Shown piece after piece: positions 9,099 through 23,756 of a DNA stretch of 64,000 nucleotides. The notes beneath the pieces are model-generated. The model saw only the letters and a list, made by a program, of their open reading frames with translations. It was not told where the DNA came from and did no database searches. Made by a program: the position numbers and the translations under genes. The stretch's first letter is position 1; each line of letters opens with the position of its first letter. This stretch comes from Terebella lapidaria (taxonomy: Eukaryota > Annelida > Polychaeta > Terebellida > Terebellidae): positions 32,471,950 to 32,535,949 of the forward strand of contig OX424569.1 in NCBI GenBank assembly GCA_949152475.1, read 5' to 3'.

Positions 9099-12000
9099 TA
9101 ATGCATGTGGATAAAATGTTTAACATTGTTACGTTTATTCCTTAGGGTAGGGCAACAGCATTGGTATATTTTCTGTAGCTTTTGTTCAGACTGTAGCTTT
9201 TTGAAATATTTTCTTCCGTGCAATATGAGACAAATTTCAACATCTCGGGCGTTTGTGTTGTTTCTTTGCTTATTGTTTCACGCTTCATTCGATGTTATTG
9301 GAATCTGAGGCGATTAAAACTTCTTCGTTTTCGTCGTCTGAGAACGTCTTATTTACAGTGTTGAGCGATAAAATCAGTTTCAGAACATATATCCATTCAA
9401 GGGATGTTTGTTTACTGTCGATGTGGTTGGGGCATCATTTGTTGGCTATGGTTCTCCGAGGTTTTCTCGTAATAACTCAATGTCACATTCATTGTGACTC
9501 CAGCCATAGTGTAGACCCTCACTGAAAACACCTCTCGTGTCAAAAGGCGACACGACATTTGCATAACCGCACGCGCCCTGCACACATGAGCCCCCACACG
9601 ATTCGTAGGGAGAGCCGCATTGTTCCTCTCCCCACGGCCGTGCCGTGAGCAAGCGCAACCCACCGCACTCAGCGCTGCAGTGACACCGCACCGTCTGCCA
9701 CGAGTCACCAATCCTCACGACCGCGCCGTGAGCAAGCGCTACAGACCACACTCGAAGCGGTCTCGCGTGCGCGAGACATCATTTGACTGCACTTGCTAAC
9801 ATATCGATCGGCCTACATGTACATTTATATCAGAAGAAAAAAAATATATGCCGGCCTGAAAGGTAGACATTCACCAGTCCATTCAGTGCATATATACGTA
9901 TCGTATAGTGTGGCCAGGAAAAAATGAAGTGTCCTGATTTTCTTGCAGGTAGGTGTGCATATATGGACTATTTCGCAACGCGGTGATCTACACTTGTGCC
10001 TTACTTAGAGCATACATTGGAGGATACTGGAGGACATCAGTCAGACAACACACTTAATTTTACTCTTGTGTTTTCGGAAAATGCGTGTCTAGCTGGAAAA
10101 CTAATCTGTATATGATGAAACCCGTGCAATTAAATAGTTGAAACTGGATAATGGACGAAGTAACTAATTAGCTTTCACTTGGATTACCTGCGAAGAACCA
10201 TGGAGTTTCCAGGATCATCGTAGGCCTATGTCAAGATAATAGGGCATCTTGAGTATAAAAAAACACACAGTGTGTCGTCTATGAATGAACCGTTTGTTAT
10301 ACATAAAGTACAGGATAGACCTACATCTTACAGACCGGCGAGAGGGTCGATAGATATGATTGGCCTTTTTTTTTAGACAGAATGTACATTGCATAATGCA
10401 GATCACACACTTTGAACAAAAAAAAACGTTCAATGATTGTCATTGTATGTGCGTGGAGTTTTTGTAAGATTTGAAGCTTCTGACGCCGTGCCGGATTGCA
10501 TGTAGCCGTACCTGAATCAAGCTTGCCTTCGACACGTTGGATTTCACTGGAGTCATGTTGGACTGAAAGTCAGTGACAGTTAAAAACTTTTGTATCATTC
10601 ATCACCAAACTGATGTTCTTCCAAGCATACAGGTTAGTACAATTATGTATTTTAATTTCGAATTCGCTTAATCAATTAGACACATAGATATTCATCTTTC
10701 AATTTTTTCAGCATTTATCAGCATACAATCGCAAAACGTATATTTTTTGAGCTGAATGAGTTACCTGAGTTTATTTTTGCTGAATACAATTGTTTGAGTG
10801 ATTAATTTTCCGAATGACAACATTCATTGCACGCCATTTTTATCCTGCTTTTATGTGTCGTATTTTATTGAATGTACTAATGTTACATGTATGCAGGTTT
10901 GTATATAGCACTGGTATATATACTTGAATTGAACAAGTAGAGTAGACCTACTTGTTCAGTGTTTATGTAGATTAAATACCTTGGAGCATTTTCGCAACCA
11001 TAATAAAACTGTATCTGGATTATTTGCTTACATGTATTCATGAATAATAATGTACATATATAAGTTATGTATAAGTAATTTCGGGACCCTATATTTATTT
11101 GACTTGATTTCACCGTGGACAATGTCTGAATGAAGGTATATCTTGGCAAGCTTGTTTGCACTTTGACATACCTTTTTTGTACTCAATTCAAATCTTGGAG
11201 AAAGTGGATGAACGAATGGTCGTGGAACAGAATGAAGAAGAAAAAAAAAGGAACAGAAAACCCAGTTTCTTTATTCAAAAGGCAATCCAAAATGATAATG
11301 CATAATTTTACACAGTGAATTTTGTTGACACTAAGCTTGAATCCTGTTGAACAGGATGTCCCTTTGCACACAGCGGGTCAAGGTCATAATATGACCCCGT
11401 GTTATGTAAATATAACATACTCTCAAATCCGCGATACTCTCAAAATGGGCACGTGCGTGTTAGAGGTTAACAAGACGCTCTGCAAACATCGCACACTGTA
11501 GGGTATAAAACTTGGGGATTTTACCAAAGGGAGCGACTGATTTCAATGGGGCTTTAGTTTAGAGACATATCAAATTAACTCATGTGAAGGATTGGTACGA
11601 ACATTGGATTCGCGTGCATTTGGTGTTGTCTCTCGAGGTCTTTAGATCAGAATTTGTAAGTTTATTTAAAACGTAATGACACAGTAGTTTAATTCAGTTT
11701 AATACAGTGAAACCAGTAATATCAACTCTTGTGAAATAAAGTCATGTTTAATTAACTCAGCTGAATCTACCGTATATGTATATTCATTTCAACAATATTC
11801 TTGCACGAAACATATAAAGTAAAAAGAAAGCATTCTTAAAGTTGAATAAACCAATTATTAAAATTGTCAAAGATGGAGATAGGTTTCCCACTTCATAACG
11901 CATTAGTTGAGTTGTTTTGTTATACATGTCATTCGAGAGGCTCGAACGTACAGAGAAGTTTCCAGGAAATGAATCAGAATCAGCAGGCCCTTCACCCGGT

Positions 12001-14065
12001 GTTTTATTCACAACTTGTTAGTCTACTGAGCCTCACGCTATAATTAATTTGTATTTCTCTTTAGGGCGAATATAGCCAAGCGCGTCATTAATACGTTTAC
12101 AATGTCATATATTCTGGCCTCGAATTTCAATGATTATTTTTTTTTTCAAAAACAAACTGAAATAATCGCATCTGGACACCTAATTGTGTTTGTCAGATGA
12201 GACTGAAACTTCATGAGAATCACACAAATTGAGTTTAATTATCGGGTTTGAAGTCGTACTTTCACAAGTAGGTGTAAATGCTTTGAAAAAGTCCTGAAAA
12301 AAGGGGGTTTTTTTTACGAGTAATCACACCGAAAGAAAAGATACCGCTAAAAATGTTTTCACTAGTGGTGTACATCTTGTCACTTTCGACACGAACTTGC
12401 AATAAGGCTATCTGGCTTCAAGTCCAACGGGAGGCGAACTTGGATTGGTCCATTAATTTCAAATTCACAAATAACAATGCTACTAGTGCGACAAGGATCA
12501 AAATCTGAAGGTCAAACAAGCTTAACTCTCCATAAACATTGTACCACATCATTCCACTGACACTTCACACAAATGGGAAAGTTCAAGGTAATCAAATATA
12601 CCAATGATAGGGTCATTAACGATATTGAATGCCCGCTACTTCCAATTCTCTCAGCTCGAAATGACAAGCCTTGAAATACAGCCCATATTTGAAGGGTTCA
12701 AGTTTCAGAAAACAGTCCTTGAAGTTTACAAATATAACCTCTTCAGCGACGAGTTTTCACTCCCTAAAGATGGTATCTTTTTCGTCATCAGAGCGCCGTG
12801 AAATTAAAAATCAGTTGGCATCTTTGATTGTGATCTGTCTTGGCGTTTCACCTCAGGTGACCGCATAGTTTGTCGCGCGTTCTAAATGATTAACATCCTT
12901 ATCATAGTTATCAGAAATGAATATCTCATTCCCTCATTCCATTCCCTGGTTCTTTATTTTTCATTGAATGGACATACAATTTTGCGGGATACAATAACAA
13001 AGATGGTAATTTTGGTGTGGTATTGGAACACAGAGGCATCAATAACCATGCGCTTTATCTTTCTTTGCTATCGGTCTGGTTGTATGTTATAATGATGCAT
13101 TGCTTTAATATTTCTCGAACTGGCGCCGCATCATCATGTATGGCCTGCACACGAAGATATTCATTCAACATTACATTAAAGATTTGTACATGCATAAACT
13201 CTTTGAGCACATCAACTATTTCATCATAAACTTTAAAATGTGCCCTTTTATGCACATTTATCTACATATATCTGAAAACTTTTACTATTTAAAATGTGAG
13301 ATTTCCGCACCTGCAAATTTAGGATGTGAAAGTTAACAAATTGTACACGTTTTCTTTTTTGACGCAATAATAACTGAAGATGTTGGATTCTCCGGAGCTG
13401 ACTATGATTTTGTCAGGAAATTTCCTTGCATCGTGTCCTTGTTTATTCATGACAACAAATTGAGATATTTTTATGTTCACCTCGTGTTCCGTCCAAGTGG
13501 ATTGCGTATAATGTACTTTGTTGGTTTTTTTTCTATAAATCATAAACATGTACTTTCGATTTTCCAATCTTTTACGTTGTTAGCTATAAAATATGTTATT
13601 TGGGAATCATATGATTCCACTATTTATCATAGGGTCAAAGATCTAGCAGATTAACGAATAGGGGTAAACTTTATACAAAAACACGTGCCGATCCTCCCCT
13701 ATAATAACTAACCCTTGACATATTCTAAACACATTAAACGTCTAATTAAACCATAATTAACCGTCTTTAACTCAGTCCGATCACTCTCGACACGCGTGCG
13801 AATAAGAAAGTTCAGTGGGTATTCAGCCTTTCTACAGTGATTTATTCTATACCGGTGGTCCTAACATGGACGTCATTTTACGAATATTTTCCCACAAAAC
13901 CATACATTTCTTGACGATAAACTAATATTTTGCACTTTTGTTGCATTCCTTGTTCCTTGTGTTGAATGAAGCATCGTGTATATGACATTTCTTTATCTTT
14001 ATTTCATTTCTATTCCTGTAATTTTGTCATTACATGTAAATGGCATTTAATTTGTATGCTTGCAG
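9099..14065. other. Gene-poor region with a GC-rich patch and small palindromes
   Basis: No gene recognised. A GC-rich island at about 9520-9780 contains two copies of a CGTGAGCAAGCGC block and two perfect short hairpins (TCGTGTC/GACACGA near 9535; GTCTCGCG/CGCGAGAC near 9757). A perfect 10-bp-stem hairpin lies at 10931-10957. Three close palindromes occur at 11341-11357, 11382-11396 and 11401-11416. Confidence 0.45.
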
Positions 14066-14220
14066 CTAGAAGTTGATGAATCGTTGACATCGGCTGCGAC
14101 ATTTCTATACAAGACAGTAGTGGATACAATGCCAAGACATTTCGGATACATGCGCTATGTGAATGTTTTGCTGAAAACGTCGCGAATTACTACGTATGGA
14201 CGCTGATTGGGGACCAAAAC
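14066..14220 (+). other. Candidate internal exon (orphan, possibly non-coding RNA)
   Basis: A 155-nt segment is bounded by a good acceptor (pyrimidine-rich run then TTGCAG) and a consensus donor (GTAAGT). One frame is open for 45 codons before a TGA near the 3' end. It matches no family I know. A possible upstream donor (CATACAG then GTTAGT) lies near 10631. It could belong to a long non-coding RNA, be the 5' exon of a gene, or be chance. Confidence 0.28.
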
Positions 14221-15959
14221 GTAAGTTAATGTATATGTTATTATTAACATGTGAATACTAATAATTTATATGTAAAAATTACATCAAAACGTGGAACGCA
14301 ACACTTTAATCTTCCATAATAACACTCAATTTGAAACACTTAATTTAGCCGATACCTTTTATATGCGCATCAAAAAATAAAGCGTATTAGAATATATACG
14401 ATCTGAAGTCCAAACACTTTTTACAGTATACCTTGGACATAGAGTGCTTAATTTATTTATATATACCAAAAAATGAGCTTTAAATAAAACTGCGCTCGTT
14501 AGTTTGTTTAGTACGAACTCACGCACGAGCCTCTTAAAACAAGAGAGCTGTCCACCGGGCGCTCTCTCGGGGTAAGTGCGGCCTCCCGCGGTGATGTCTC
14601 GAGTGCTGAAATAACACTTTTCACGGTGGGTTTTATCACCGCATGATGACCCCTTGTGATTTTGTCGTCTCAGTCAGAATTCACCTGAGTGTAAATGTAA
14701 GTCAGCCATTGGCTTGATGATGCGTGTACAAATTTCCTAATCGCACCGCATTTCTTATAACTTATAACAAGTTTTCCAAAGTGGGGTTTACTGTGGTAAA
14801 AAGTTATTCCTGGTACAATAATTTATGTATCATTATGGGGTTTCTGCTATTACGTTTATTGTTTAAATACGCTTCCTTCCCTTCGGAAAATGCCCTTATC
14901 ATCCAGATGGAATATGTACAGAGTACATATCTGTTTATAGTTATAGTAGTATATCACATGTAACAATGTTAATCTGAGCTGATATATGTATGCCCATAGC
15001 ACGTTCACATCGAAGTACATGTAACTAAACATGTATCAATCGAGCGCTGAGTAAGTCTCGGGCTCACGAAGGCTACCATTATCACATGCGAGCACCTTCT
15101 CCAGTTGATAGCTTTGTTTGTTTAGACAAGAAGCCGGTAAATACTGTCCTGATAATTTTGATGTTGTTAAGAGATGTTTCTATCGAATAGTCTGATTAGA
15201 TTAAGAGTTGTATGTAATAATTTATTATGGACGAGACGAAAGGAAACTTTTTAAAAAGCATCCATCATGGACAACACTCACAACAGAGTCAGATGCGAAC
15301 CCCATGAACCGCAAAAAGTGAAATTTTACTCGCCGGAATCTCTAACATTTTATGTATATGAAAATGTACTAGAATACACTGATAGGCAATGGATCCAATA
15401 ACACGCACGTTTACTTGATTGCACAGTTTCTGTTGGCTCCTTATCCCTGTAAGTCTCAGCTCCTTACGGGAAAACAAGTGGGGTTAAACATCTGGTGATA
15501 AGCTTTATTGATGCAATGTAGAGCATTTACTTTTCTTTAATGAAAAACAAGGTTCAGTGAGTTTGGAATTCGTATATTTAATCTTTTAAAATTTCTTCAC
15601 GATAAGTATCAAGATATTCTCATTGCGTATTATTCAATATGATATATACATGTTTTTTTTATCTGTTTTTGCACGTATGGTCCTTTGCAACCCGAAGGAA
15701 ATCAAATAATCAATAAACATATCAAACGTTATGATTCGCGAAGTAGCTGAAAGTGAAAAAAAACTTAATCGTGATGTTTAGGATTTCTGGAACGTGGCCT
15801 TGCAAATCGAAAGGATTCGGTTTATGTGGCATAATGAAGCATTCTTGATTCTATTCGTTTTTTAATGAGCAAATGTAAACTTTTCAAATGAGCGATGAGA
15901 CTGAAATATCGAATTTCATGTCGAAATTTCGAAAATGTTTTTTTTAAATACAAAAATAG
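14221..15959. other. Non-coding AT-rich region
   Basis: Nothing recognised apart from short chance open frames and a moderately GC-rich patch at about 14520-14660. Confidence 0.5.
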
Positions 15960-15963
15960 TTAA

Positions 15964-16514
15964 AGCAGCTGCCTTCGAATGTATGCAATATTTTCTTCAA
16001 AACTAAATCTTAGTGCAACACATCTAAAACAAGATAATAAAACATGTGCACATTGATTTTGACGATTTCACTCCGTCCGAGTTGTCATTTCATCCGATTT
16101 AACACACATTTTATGCCAGTTTCGTATATAAACAAACGAACTGTATCCATCACACGCAGATGTAAACAAAGCGTAAAAATGTAAGATGTACTGACAATTC
16201 CACACACAAAACGGTAAATCACTAATTATTTTCTCATAACTACACCATTTTTGCATATACAAACTGGAAAATGTACTCAATGTAGAATTTTAAGGCTAAT
16301 TTGGGCATTTGTTTACATTCGAGCTTGATGGATACACTTCGTTTGTTTATAAACAAAACTGGCATAAAATGTGTGTTAAATCCGATAAAAAGACAACTCG
16401 GACGGGGTGTAATCATCAAAATCAATGTGCACATGTTTTATTATCTTGTATTAGATGTGTTGCACCTCGATTTAGTTTTTAAGAAATCATTGCATACATT
16501 CGAAGGCAGCTGCT
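15964..16514. mobile_element. Foldback MITE, TTAA-flanked, copy 1
   Basis: The left end AGCAGCTGCCTTCGAATG is matched by its reverse complement at the right end. The inverted arms extend about 200 bp each (15964-16165 and 16302-16514) with a short unpaired centre. TTAA directly flanks both ends (15960-15963 and 16515-16518), as expected for piggyBac-like or other TTAA-targeting non-autonomous elements; a TA target (mariner type) cannot be excluded. A second copy starts at 63921 and runs off the window. Confidence 0.83.
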
Positions 16515-16994
16515 TTAACTTTTGTTTTCTTGTGATCCTTTCCAGGCAGACATAGTCATTTATAACTGTTCCGACGAAACTAGACTTATAATTGTCAGAA
16601 TATAACAGAAATTTTCATTTTACGAGCGGGGATGGGCATATAACTCAGAAGACTGTCACACTGATCAGACGTTGACTTTTTACTTTCCACAAATGAGCAA
16701 TAAAATTATTATAAGTGTCCTGAACATGTGGCGTCATGTTGAATGATGAAGAACCTCATTTCGTAATTTTACTATTTTGTTGTCATTAACAACGGCATAT
16801 AAATCTCAGTTGTTTACGTCCGCGATGGGTCCTAAATTACTGAAACATGTGCAGAGCAGACCACATACATGTATCATGTATTTAAAATATATGTAGCAAT
16901 TTTGTTGGCATTTCGGGACATTTCACCATGATGAGGAGATCTACATGAAAATCGCGATACCGGGGGTATCATGCTCCTTAATCGTAAGTACATG

Positions 16995-19900
16995 TGCACT
17001 GATGGAAGTCACGCTACCAAAACAGATTATCTAACAATGCTGCAGAAATGCTGCATTACGTCTCTCTTTACCAATTCAGTTCCCCCGAAAATTTCACCCG
17101 TACATAAAACAGACTGTATCTAGGCTCCCCACTGACTTAATCTACTTAGCTTAGCACGATGCCGTTCCCCCATTTGAATACAAGGCCGAAGCTAATATGA
17201 AGTCTACATGTCCTCTGTCGGACATGATCGAATGATATTCATGGCTTTTGTAGCAATTTTCTCTTGCGGGACACTGCTTTGAGTACCTCTGTAGTACCTA
17301 CGTGTAGTCGTGCACTGATGTAGATATTTTAATTTTGTTGATTATTGTATACGCATATGTATGGTGAAGAGACGTGGAATGAGCGTGATAGTTTTTAAAA
17401 GTTTAGTCATAAAAATACCAGAATATCAAAGGAATATCAACAATAAATTCAGCTGGTCTTTTGTTATTTTAATATTGAAATGGTAATTTTCCTTGGAAGG
17501 TTAACGTTGGTATTCAAAGTGTTTTTTTTTTCAACAGACTGTATCAATCATTAATTTTCTTGGTAAAACACGGAGTCAATAGCAGCTCTCCTTAGCCAGA
17601 CTAATCAATCTTCTTGTCAGGATCATAATTCATCATCCGTTCTTCCGTCCAAATATAGACTAGGAAATGAACTTGCATGGATTCCATCCATATTGGACAG
17701 CGATACATTGTGCAAATTTGTCCGTGCCTTGAAATGGCAGCGATACCGGCGAGAATCAGATAAAGTAGTGTCTAGACGGATATATCAGCCCCAACACACA
17801 CCGCCCATCCCCCCCCCCCCCCCCAGGAAAAGGGGGGAAAGGAAGGTATTTGGTCACAACAAGAAAACCGCAGTTGGCTGAACGGTTCACTATCGCGTTT
17901 TTGGAAAATTTTTAGTGTCAGTGTTTTATATGTCCAAATAATCTATATTGGTGTGTATCATTTTCCGTGAGTACATACAAAAACCCACCTGTGCGATTCT
18001 AGTCATAATAAAATACACGAGCCCAAGAAGTATTTTCATGAAGGTTATAGGCGTCCATGTCGAAATAACGTGTATGCAAGGCAATACAACTCTGATAAAT
18101 GCAGCTCTTCCCGTCTGAAGAACATCCGCGTCTTTTCCAGCTTGTCATTCACGGTGATTGGTGATATACCTGATCGAATTCATCATGTACATGTATGCAA
18201 GCCAACTTACCCCAAAGAACCCGGAAAAATAACCTGCCATTTCATGTAACTGTCGCTTTCCCTCGGTCTGCTACTCGGCTCTACTCGGCTCTAATCGGAA
18301 TATACAAAGCAAGAATGGGCAACCATTATGGATTGCTTACGTGTTTTTGTCTGAATCTGAGCTCTTTTCTGTTAATAATTGATCAAGATTACTGCATGAC
18401 ATTTGTGTGTTTAACGTTCTGTTAAAGCTATACTGACTTTGTGGAAGGACGGACAACTGTATGGAATTTTTCTTCCATAAATCTACAATGAATGAATTGG
18501 GAAGGGGTACAATCTAGTTTACATGTATATTATATGATTACTGTCATTCATATACATGTACTTGTATCATTAGTTAAAGACAGTTACATATTGTTTCTAC
18601 TTCGCCTTACACTGGCCACCAACGACGCCAATAGTGTTAATTGTGTATCTAAATGGCACAGTGTTAATGACTATATCACTAAAACTAGATATATTGGTGT
18701 CATTTGAAAATAAATATAATAAACATAGACTGAATATAAACGTAGACAGACATCTATGAAACAACTATATTATGTATCGTTCAGGAGCATCAGGACAAAA
18801 CACTAAAACAGAGCACAATAAAACCGTCACGGTTTACGACATTAGTATATGGCTCAAAAACGTATGGCCACTGGAACATGATATGTTTACGAGGATAACA
18901 CTCATTTAGAAGGTGGATAATGGCTGAAACATCTGATGGTCGGAATTGTACCCATAGTCCCGGCACTGTGTGGTAAATGTTGGTACTTCGAGGGTTCATT
19001 TTGTTAACATTTACTGTTACTAAAATATCGTCGTGATATAGATTCAAATATATTTACATGTACTATATCATAGGCAGTTTTCGACAACACATCATTGTAG
19101 AAAAAACATTGTAGTGGTGTCTTTGTTAAACGTATCTCTTCAGATTTTTAACTATTTGTCCATTGACATTGTTAACTGATAGGGGATATAACCACAAATT
19201 TTATGATAGGTAGCCAAATATCCTATATTGATTATTTATGGAAACAATGGGTTTTTGGAAACAAACATAAATATTTTAAAACAACTTTTCCCCTTGCCTT
19301 GTACCCCCTGCCATGATAATATGGCCACATGAGTTGTCATCGCTGTATGCTACTACATTACAATGTACGTATCGTAAGGCCTTCACATGTTGTTGTGTTT
19401 TTATCTCTCATACATAATGTAAAACATGCCACGATCGCTCAAACCAAATCCTAAACTGTAATGGATATTTATGGAAGGGCGTCCATTAACGGAAAAGGTT
19501 CTCAGTTAAACTCTATAAACTGAGATTACTGTTTTAAAGTATTTATTATCAAACTGTGAATAATATTATAAAGCCAAAAATAGTATAAAGGCTGAGTGCT
19601 AATGCATATTTTCAAGTTCATTATGCATTTTTGATTAATTATAACTATCTCAAAATTGACTTAGATGTTCAGAATTTGTCACCGTTGTGCCGTCTCATCT
19701 CATTGCAGTATGCTCTGGTTATCGGCCACGCTGGACAGAAACCAGAAACAGCCATGATAAAATGAAACAGTAGAATAAATAATGAAATTTCTCAAAAATG
19801 ATGTGGATCCTAAACGCCGATACCCATAGATGTCATGTATTCCATGTTTAGATATCTGGTCAATGTCCCTGAGAACTCTGGTCAATGTCCGTTCGCTGAA

Positions 19901-22900
19901 ATTCAATCTATTTTGGTGGTCCTGTTTATGTTCATTAGGCACAGAGTGGTAAAAATAGCTATTATGAAATAGCTATTATGAATCTCTAGATGATTTTACC
20001 CCTGAGAATTTGCAAGATGTTACAGGATGTTGCAAAAACGATGTTTGGTTTGTATCAGATCTCAATTCCATGAATGAGTTTATGCTAACATAAGAAAAAA
20101 CTAAGAAAAAAGCAAAATGTAGAAACCAAAAATAGGTTACATATACATGTACATGAACCAAGATGGAAACAGGAAACCACTAGGTGTACTTTTGTGAGAT
20201 AATAAAATCTAAGTGAAGGCACTACTTTCTACAAGCGAGACACGTGAATAGCAATGATCTATTTGTAAACAATCAAACATGGCTCTTAAATGTATACAAG
20301 GCTTTGTGTGTGGTAATATTTAAATATTGACTGCTGCTGATGAGTACAAGCTGCACGGAACATCAAGATATATCTTGATGTATCTGTATTGGTGGTAATA
20401 GATCGGAATTTGGTGACGTCACAGCAAATTATAATTATAATATGAACTAAGAATCAGTTCATGCCTGACATGAATCTTTGTGTCTGGAATTTGATTAAGC
20501 TAGGCTATATGTGGCATAAGGTGTGTATATCATACATGTCAATTTGTACTCTAGGTGTGTGTGTGGGGGGGGGGGGGGGAGGTGTGAGGGGGGGGGGGGG
20601 GTGAGCATTAGCAATATATGCAACATAATGTGATGTGACACCCTCATTATTTATTCGTAACTACACGCCGATGAAAGTTTCCGGGTTGCACGTTGTAGAA
20701 AAGTGAAACAGTCTTCGCAAAATCGTACGTGAACAAATGCACGAAAAGGTCGCATGGTGGACTTTCGAGCTTTCTACATACTGTAGTTTTGAAGAATACG
20801 AGTACACTGGATGCAGGGGCTACGACTCTACGTCTCCATCTTTTGGTCCTCACTGTCAATTTCAGATGAAATGGGAACTACGAAAAGGAATCTGATGGCT
20901 ACATTGCCTGACATTTTAACCAGAAGACAAAGACTCGGCCCCATTAACCACTGGATGTATCATTTCCTCTCCGCCTTTCAAAGATCAGTGTGCACGGAAT
21001 ACCGAAATATCCCCAGAGATGTATCTTACCTTGTTCATGTGGTTGCCTACATGGTGTTATATGGCGTACATCTTACGTTAATGAGGTGGAAAAGTGAATT
21101 CTCTACAACGTGATCTTATCCTCCAATATAAGTAGTGTAGATTGAAATAATTACTCATCATTAATATTTATATATTGTAATTATGATGAAAAACTAGGTA
21201 CATATATTATCATTTTTTGTTTTCATTTTAAAACACCACAGACACATCAGATATTCCTATGATGAATTTTCCAATACATCTATCAAGAAACCCTGCCGCA
21301 TGAAATGTCCTGAATCTGGGACAACAAAGGGATAGCTTTGAAAGGGATAGCCACTCGGTGTTATGTGATTTGATTTGCAGCCATCACAGCGGACTTGACT
21401 TTTCTTCTTTGGGAAATGTTTTGATTTACAGTAACTTGTGTATTTGGGAAGGATAGTAGAATCACTGACCAACAATCGACCGACAAATATTATTATATTA
21501 TAATAAAGCAGTTACTGTATACGTTGATCAATACCCCAACAAATACTATGGTTAGTATATAAAATACCATATTGGTCCATATCGAATAGTGAATATTGAT
21601 TCACCCCTTCAAGCATATGGTCTCCATTCGGGAATTGACCTTTCATAGATGAACTCTGGGCTATTGTGCCAGAATTTAAACTCATTTCTACCACAATTTT
21701 CCCATTGGGGCAACTTCGCAAACATTATTGATAAAACATTCGACATGACCAAAAACAGACTGGCCTCATTTTGTGGCAATGTTGATATTGACAAAGTGAC
21801 GCCAAAATCAAATATCGCTTTCATTTATCAAATTGCTTGAATCCTCAGATCGAAACACATGGGCACACATCATGATTAATAATACTGTGGTAGGATCATC
21901 AAATAAATTGCAAGTACTTTTCTTGGGATTTGCTTACTCACAGTTATCTCGGACATTGATCTGATAAAAAAATTGTTTTTATTGGAAGTGGCTTTCTAAA
22001 CTGACACACAGATTGTTACACCAATTGTGGGCAACACAACTCAACGACAACATATTGATATCATTCTCTGTTAGTGTAATAATTGCTATAATATTAATTA
22101 GATAAAGTTTTTTTTTCACAATAATAGTATTTAAGTATAATCAGGAGATCATACAATTTAAAAAGGATACAATTTAAACAAGATAAACGAACACATTCAT
22201 GGCTTTGGCTTCATGCAAGATTGTCTCGCTAGATCCAATATATTGTCATAGAAGTAGTCTGACAAAAGGACACCACAGAGACAATAGCTCATTGTCTGGT
22301 TGTGTGCTGGATACTACCTCTAAGCCAGCGCTAATAATGGTTATAACTTTGAAATTGTTACGTGGGAGTCACATATGCAATCATATAACCTTCTTTCAAA
22401 GAGAACTGTGGCTCCATGACGCAATACCAGAAGGATCAGCTGTCGTACTCAGTGTGATGGCACATCCCATGTTGTCTGTTCTAGACAGTCAAATCACGTC
22501 CATATATGTCACTTTTCTTTGTAGTTATCGAATCTTTCTTCTTTGCCATCTCTCTACTAAGAACAGTAAAACGTAATAAACATGAAAGCATAAATTTTGC
22601 CATTCAGTTCGATTGTGGCATCCACTGACATCAATGCAGGTAATCACCTCCATTAGTCTAACGATAGATTATTTCCTGGGAGTCAGAGGAAAAACAACGT
22701 GCCAAGCATGTGAGATTTATTTGTAAGGCGAAACGTACTGTTTTTTCATACATTGTACGTGTATGCGTCGTTGGTAAACGGAATAATCCATACATAGTTC
22801 GAATTTTAAATATGATATATTTTCAGGTGTAATAATATTAACTCCAATATACATGTACTTTGTGAGGCCCAATTCGCGACGACATCACTTCGTTATTGTC

Positions 22901-23750
22901 ACACACAAAATTCATCATGTTAAGACAAAATTGCACACTTTGATATTAAAGTTTTTCATAGTTACTTTGAATCGTCGGGGGACAATGATTATGAAACTGC
23001 TTGATTCTTCAGATAATATGGTGAATAAACATGGAACCGATACCTAAATATAGAGTATCCGAGCGAACAAAACCGAGACCATTTCCCAGTCTCTCAGGCA
23101 AAAACAAGCAGTTTTTATGGAACTCCATGAATGCCCATATCTGACAATAAGTGTGTAAAATTTATCAACATTCCGACCAAGTTCAAGGTCATATATGAAT
23201 ATGATCCAGACACCAGAGACGTGATGAGGAAAGGAAACTATTGTTCTATTATAAACAAATCCTCAAAGATTGAGACGACTCACATGAGTACAGCCCCCTC
23301 TGCTACTAGGATGGAAAGTACACATTCGATGTTTGTCATCCGAATAAATAACGTTTGATTTCGTCAGTTCGTCCACGGGAATAAATTACCTGATTGAGGT
23401 AAACAAACAAATTTCTTTGCCTCCCTTCATGCCTTTGGGAATCACCGTGTGTGTGCGGGAAGTAATGGGCTTCCTGTTTGCCACCAGGATCGCCACCATG
23501 TAATTCAGGTATAGATAAACCACAGAAACAGTCTACTATGACAAATACATACAAAAACGTAATAATTTTGCATTAAAAATTTGTCATGTTTGTTTTTGCA
23601 TAATGCAGACAATGGACATGACGTTTTTTTGTACTTCCTGGGCATAATAGACTCTTTTAGAGCCCCAAAAGCACATGACATCAGCAGGTACCCCATACAT
23701 TGACTCAGTCACGGGTTGCAATTTTACGTCATTTACATCCCTGAATTACA
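16995..23750. repeat. Large tandem duplication, copy A
   Basis: Blocks in this segment recur in the same order and orientation in copy B (23757-29530). Matching pairs begin near 17031/23799, 17640/24540, 19461/25371, 20811/26763, 21720/27450, 22600/28580 and 23250/29230. The best block is a 32-base identity ending at 21837 (27554 in B). The copies differ by many substitutions and indels, so the event is old. I found no gene in either copy; the 100-codon open frame at 20811-21113 is not preserved in copy B. A poly-G tract lies at 20564-20602. Confidence 0.75.
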
Positions 23751-23756
23751 AAGAGT

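Noticed and set aside
20811..21113. 100-codon plus-strand open frame
   Set aside because: The matching segment in the second duplication copy (from about 26763) has frameshifts and stops, so the frame is not conserved.
22199..22576. 125-codon plus-strand open frame
   Set aside because: No motif recognised, no splice context, and no preserved frame in the counterpart near 28400.
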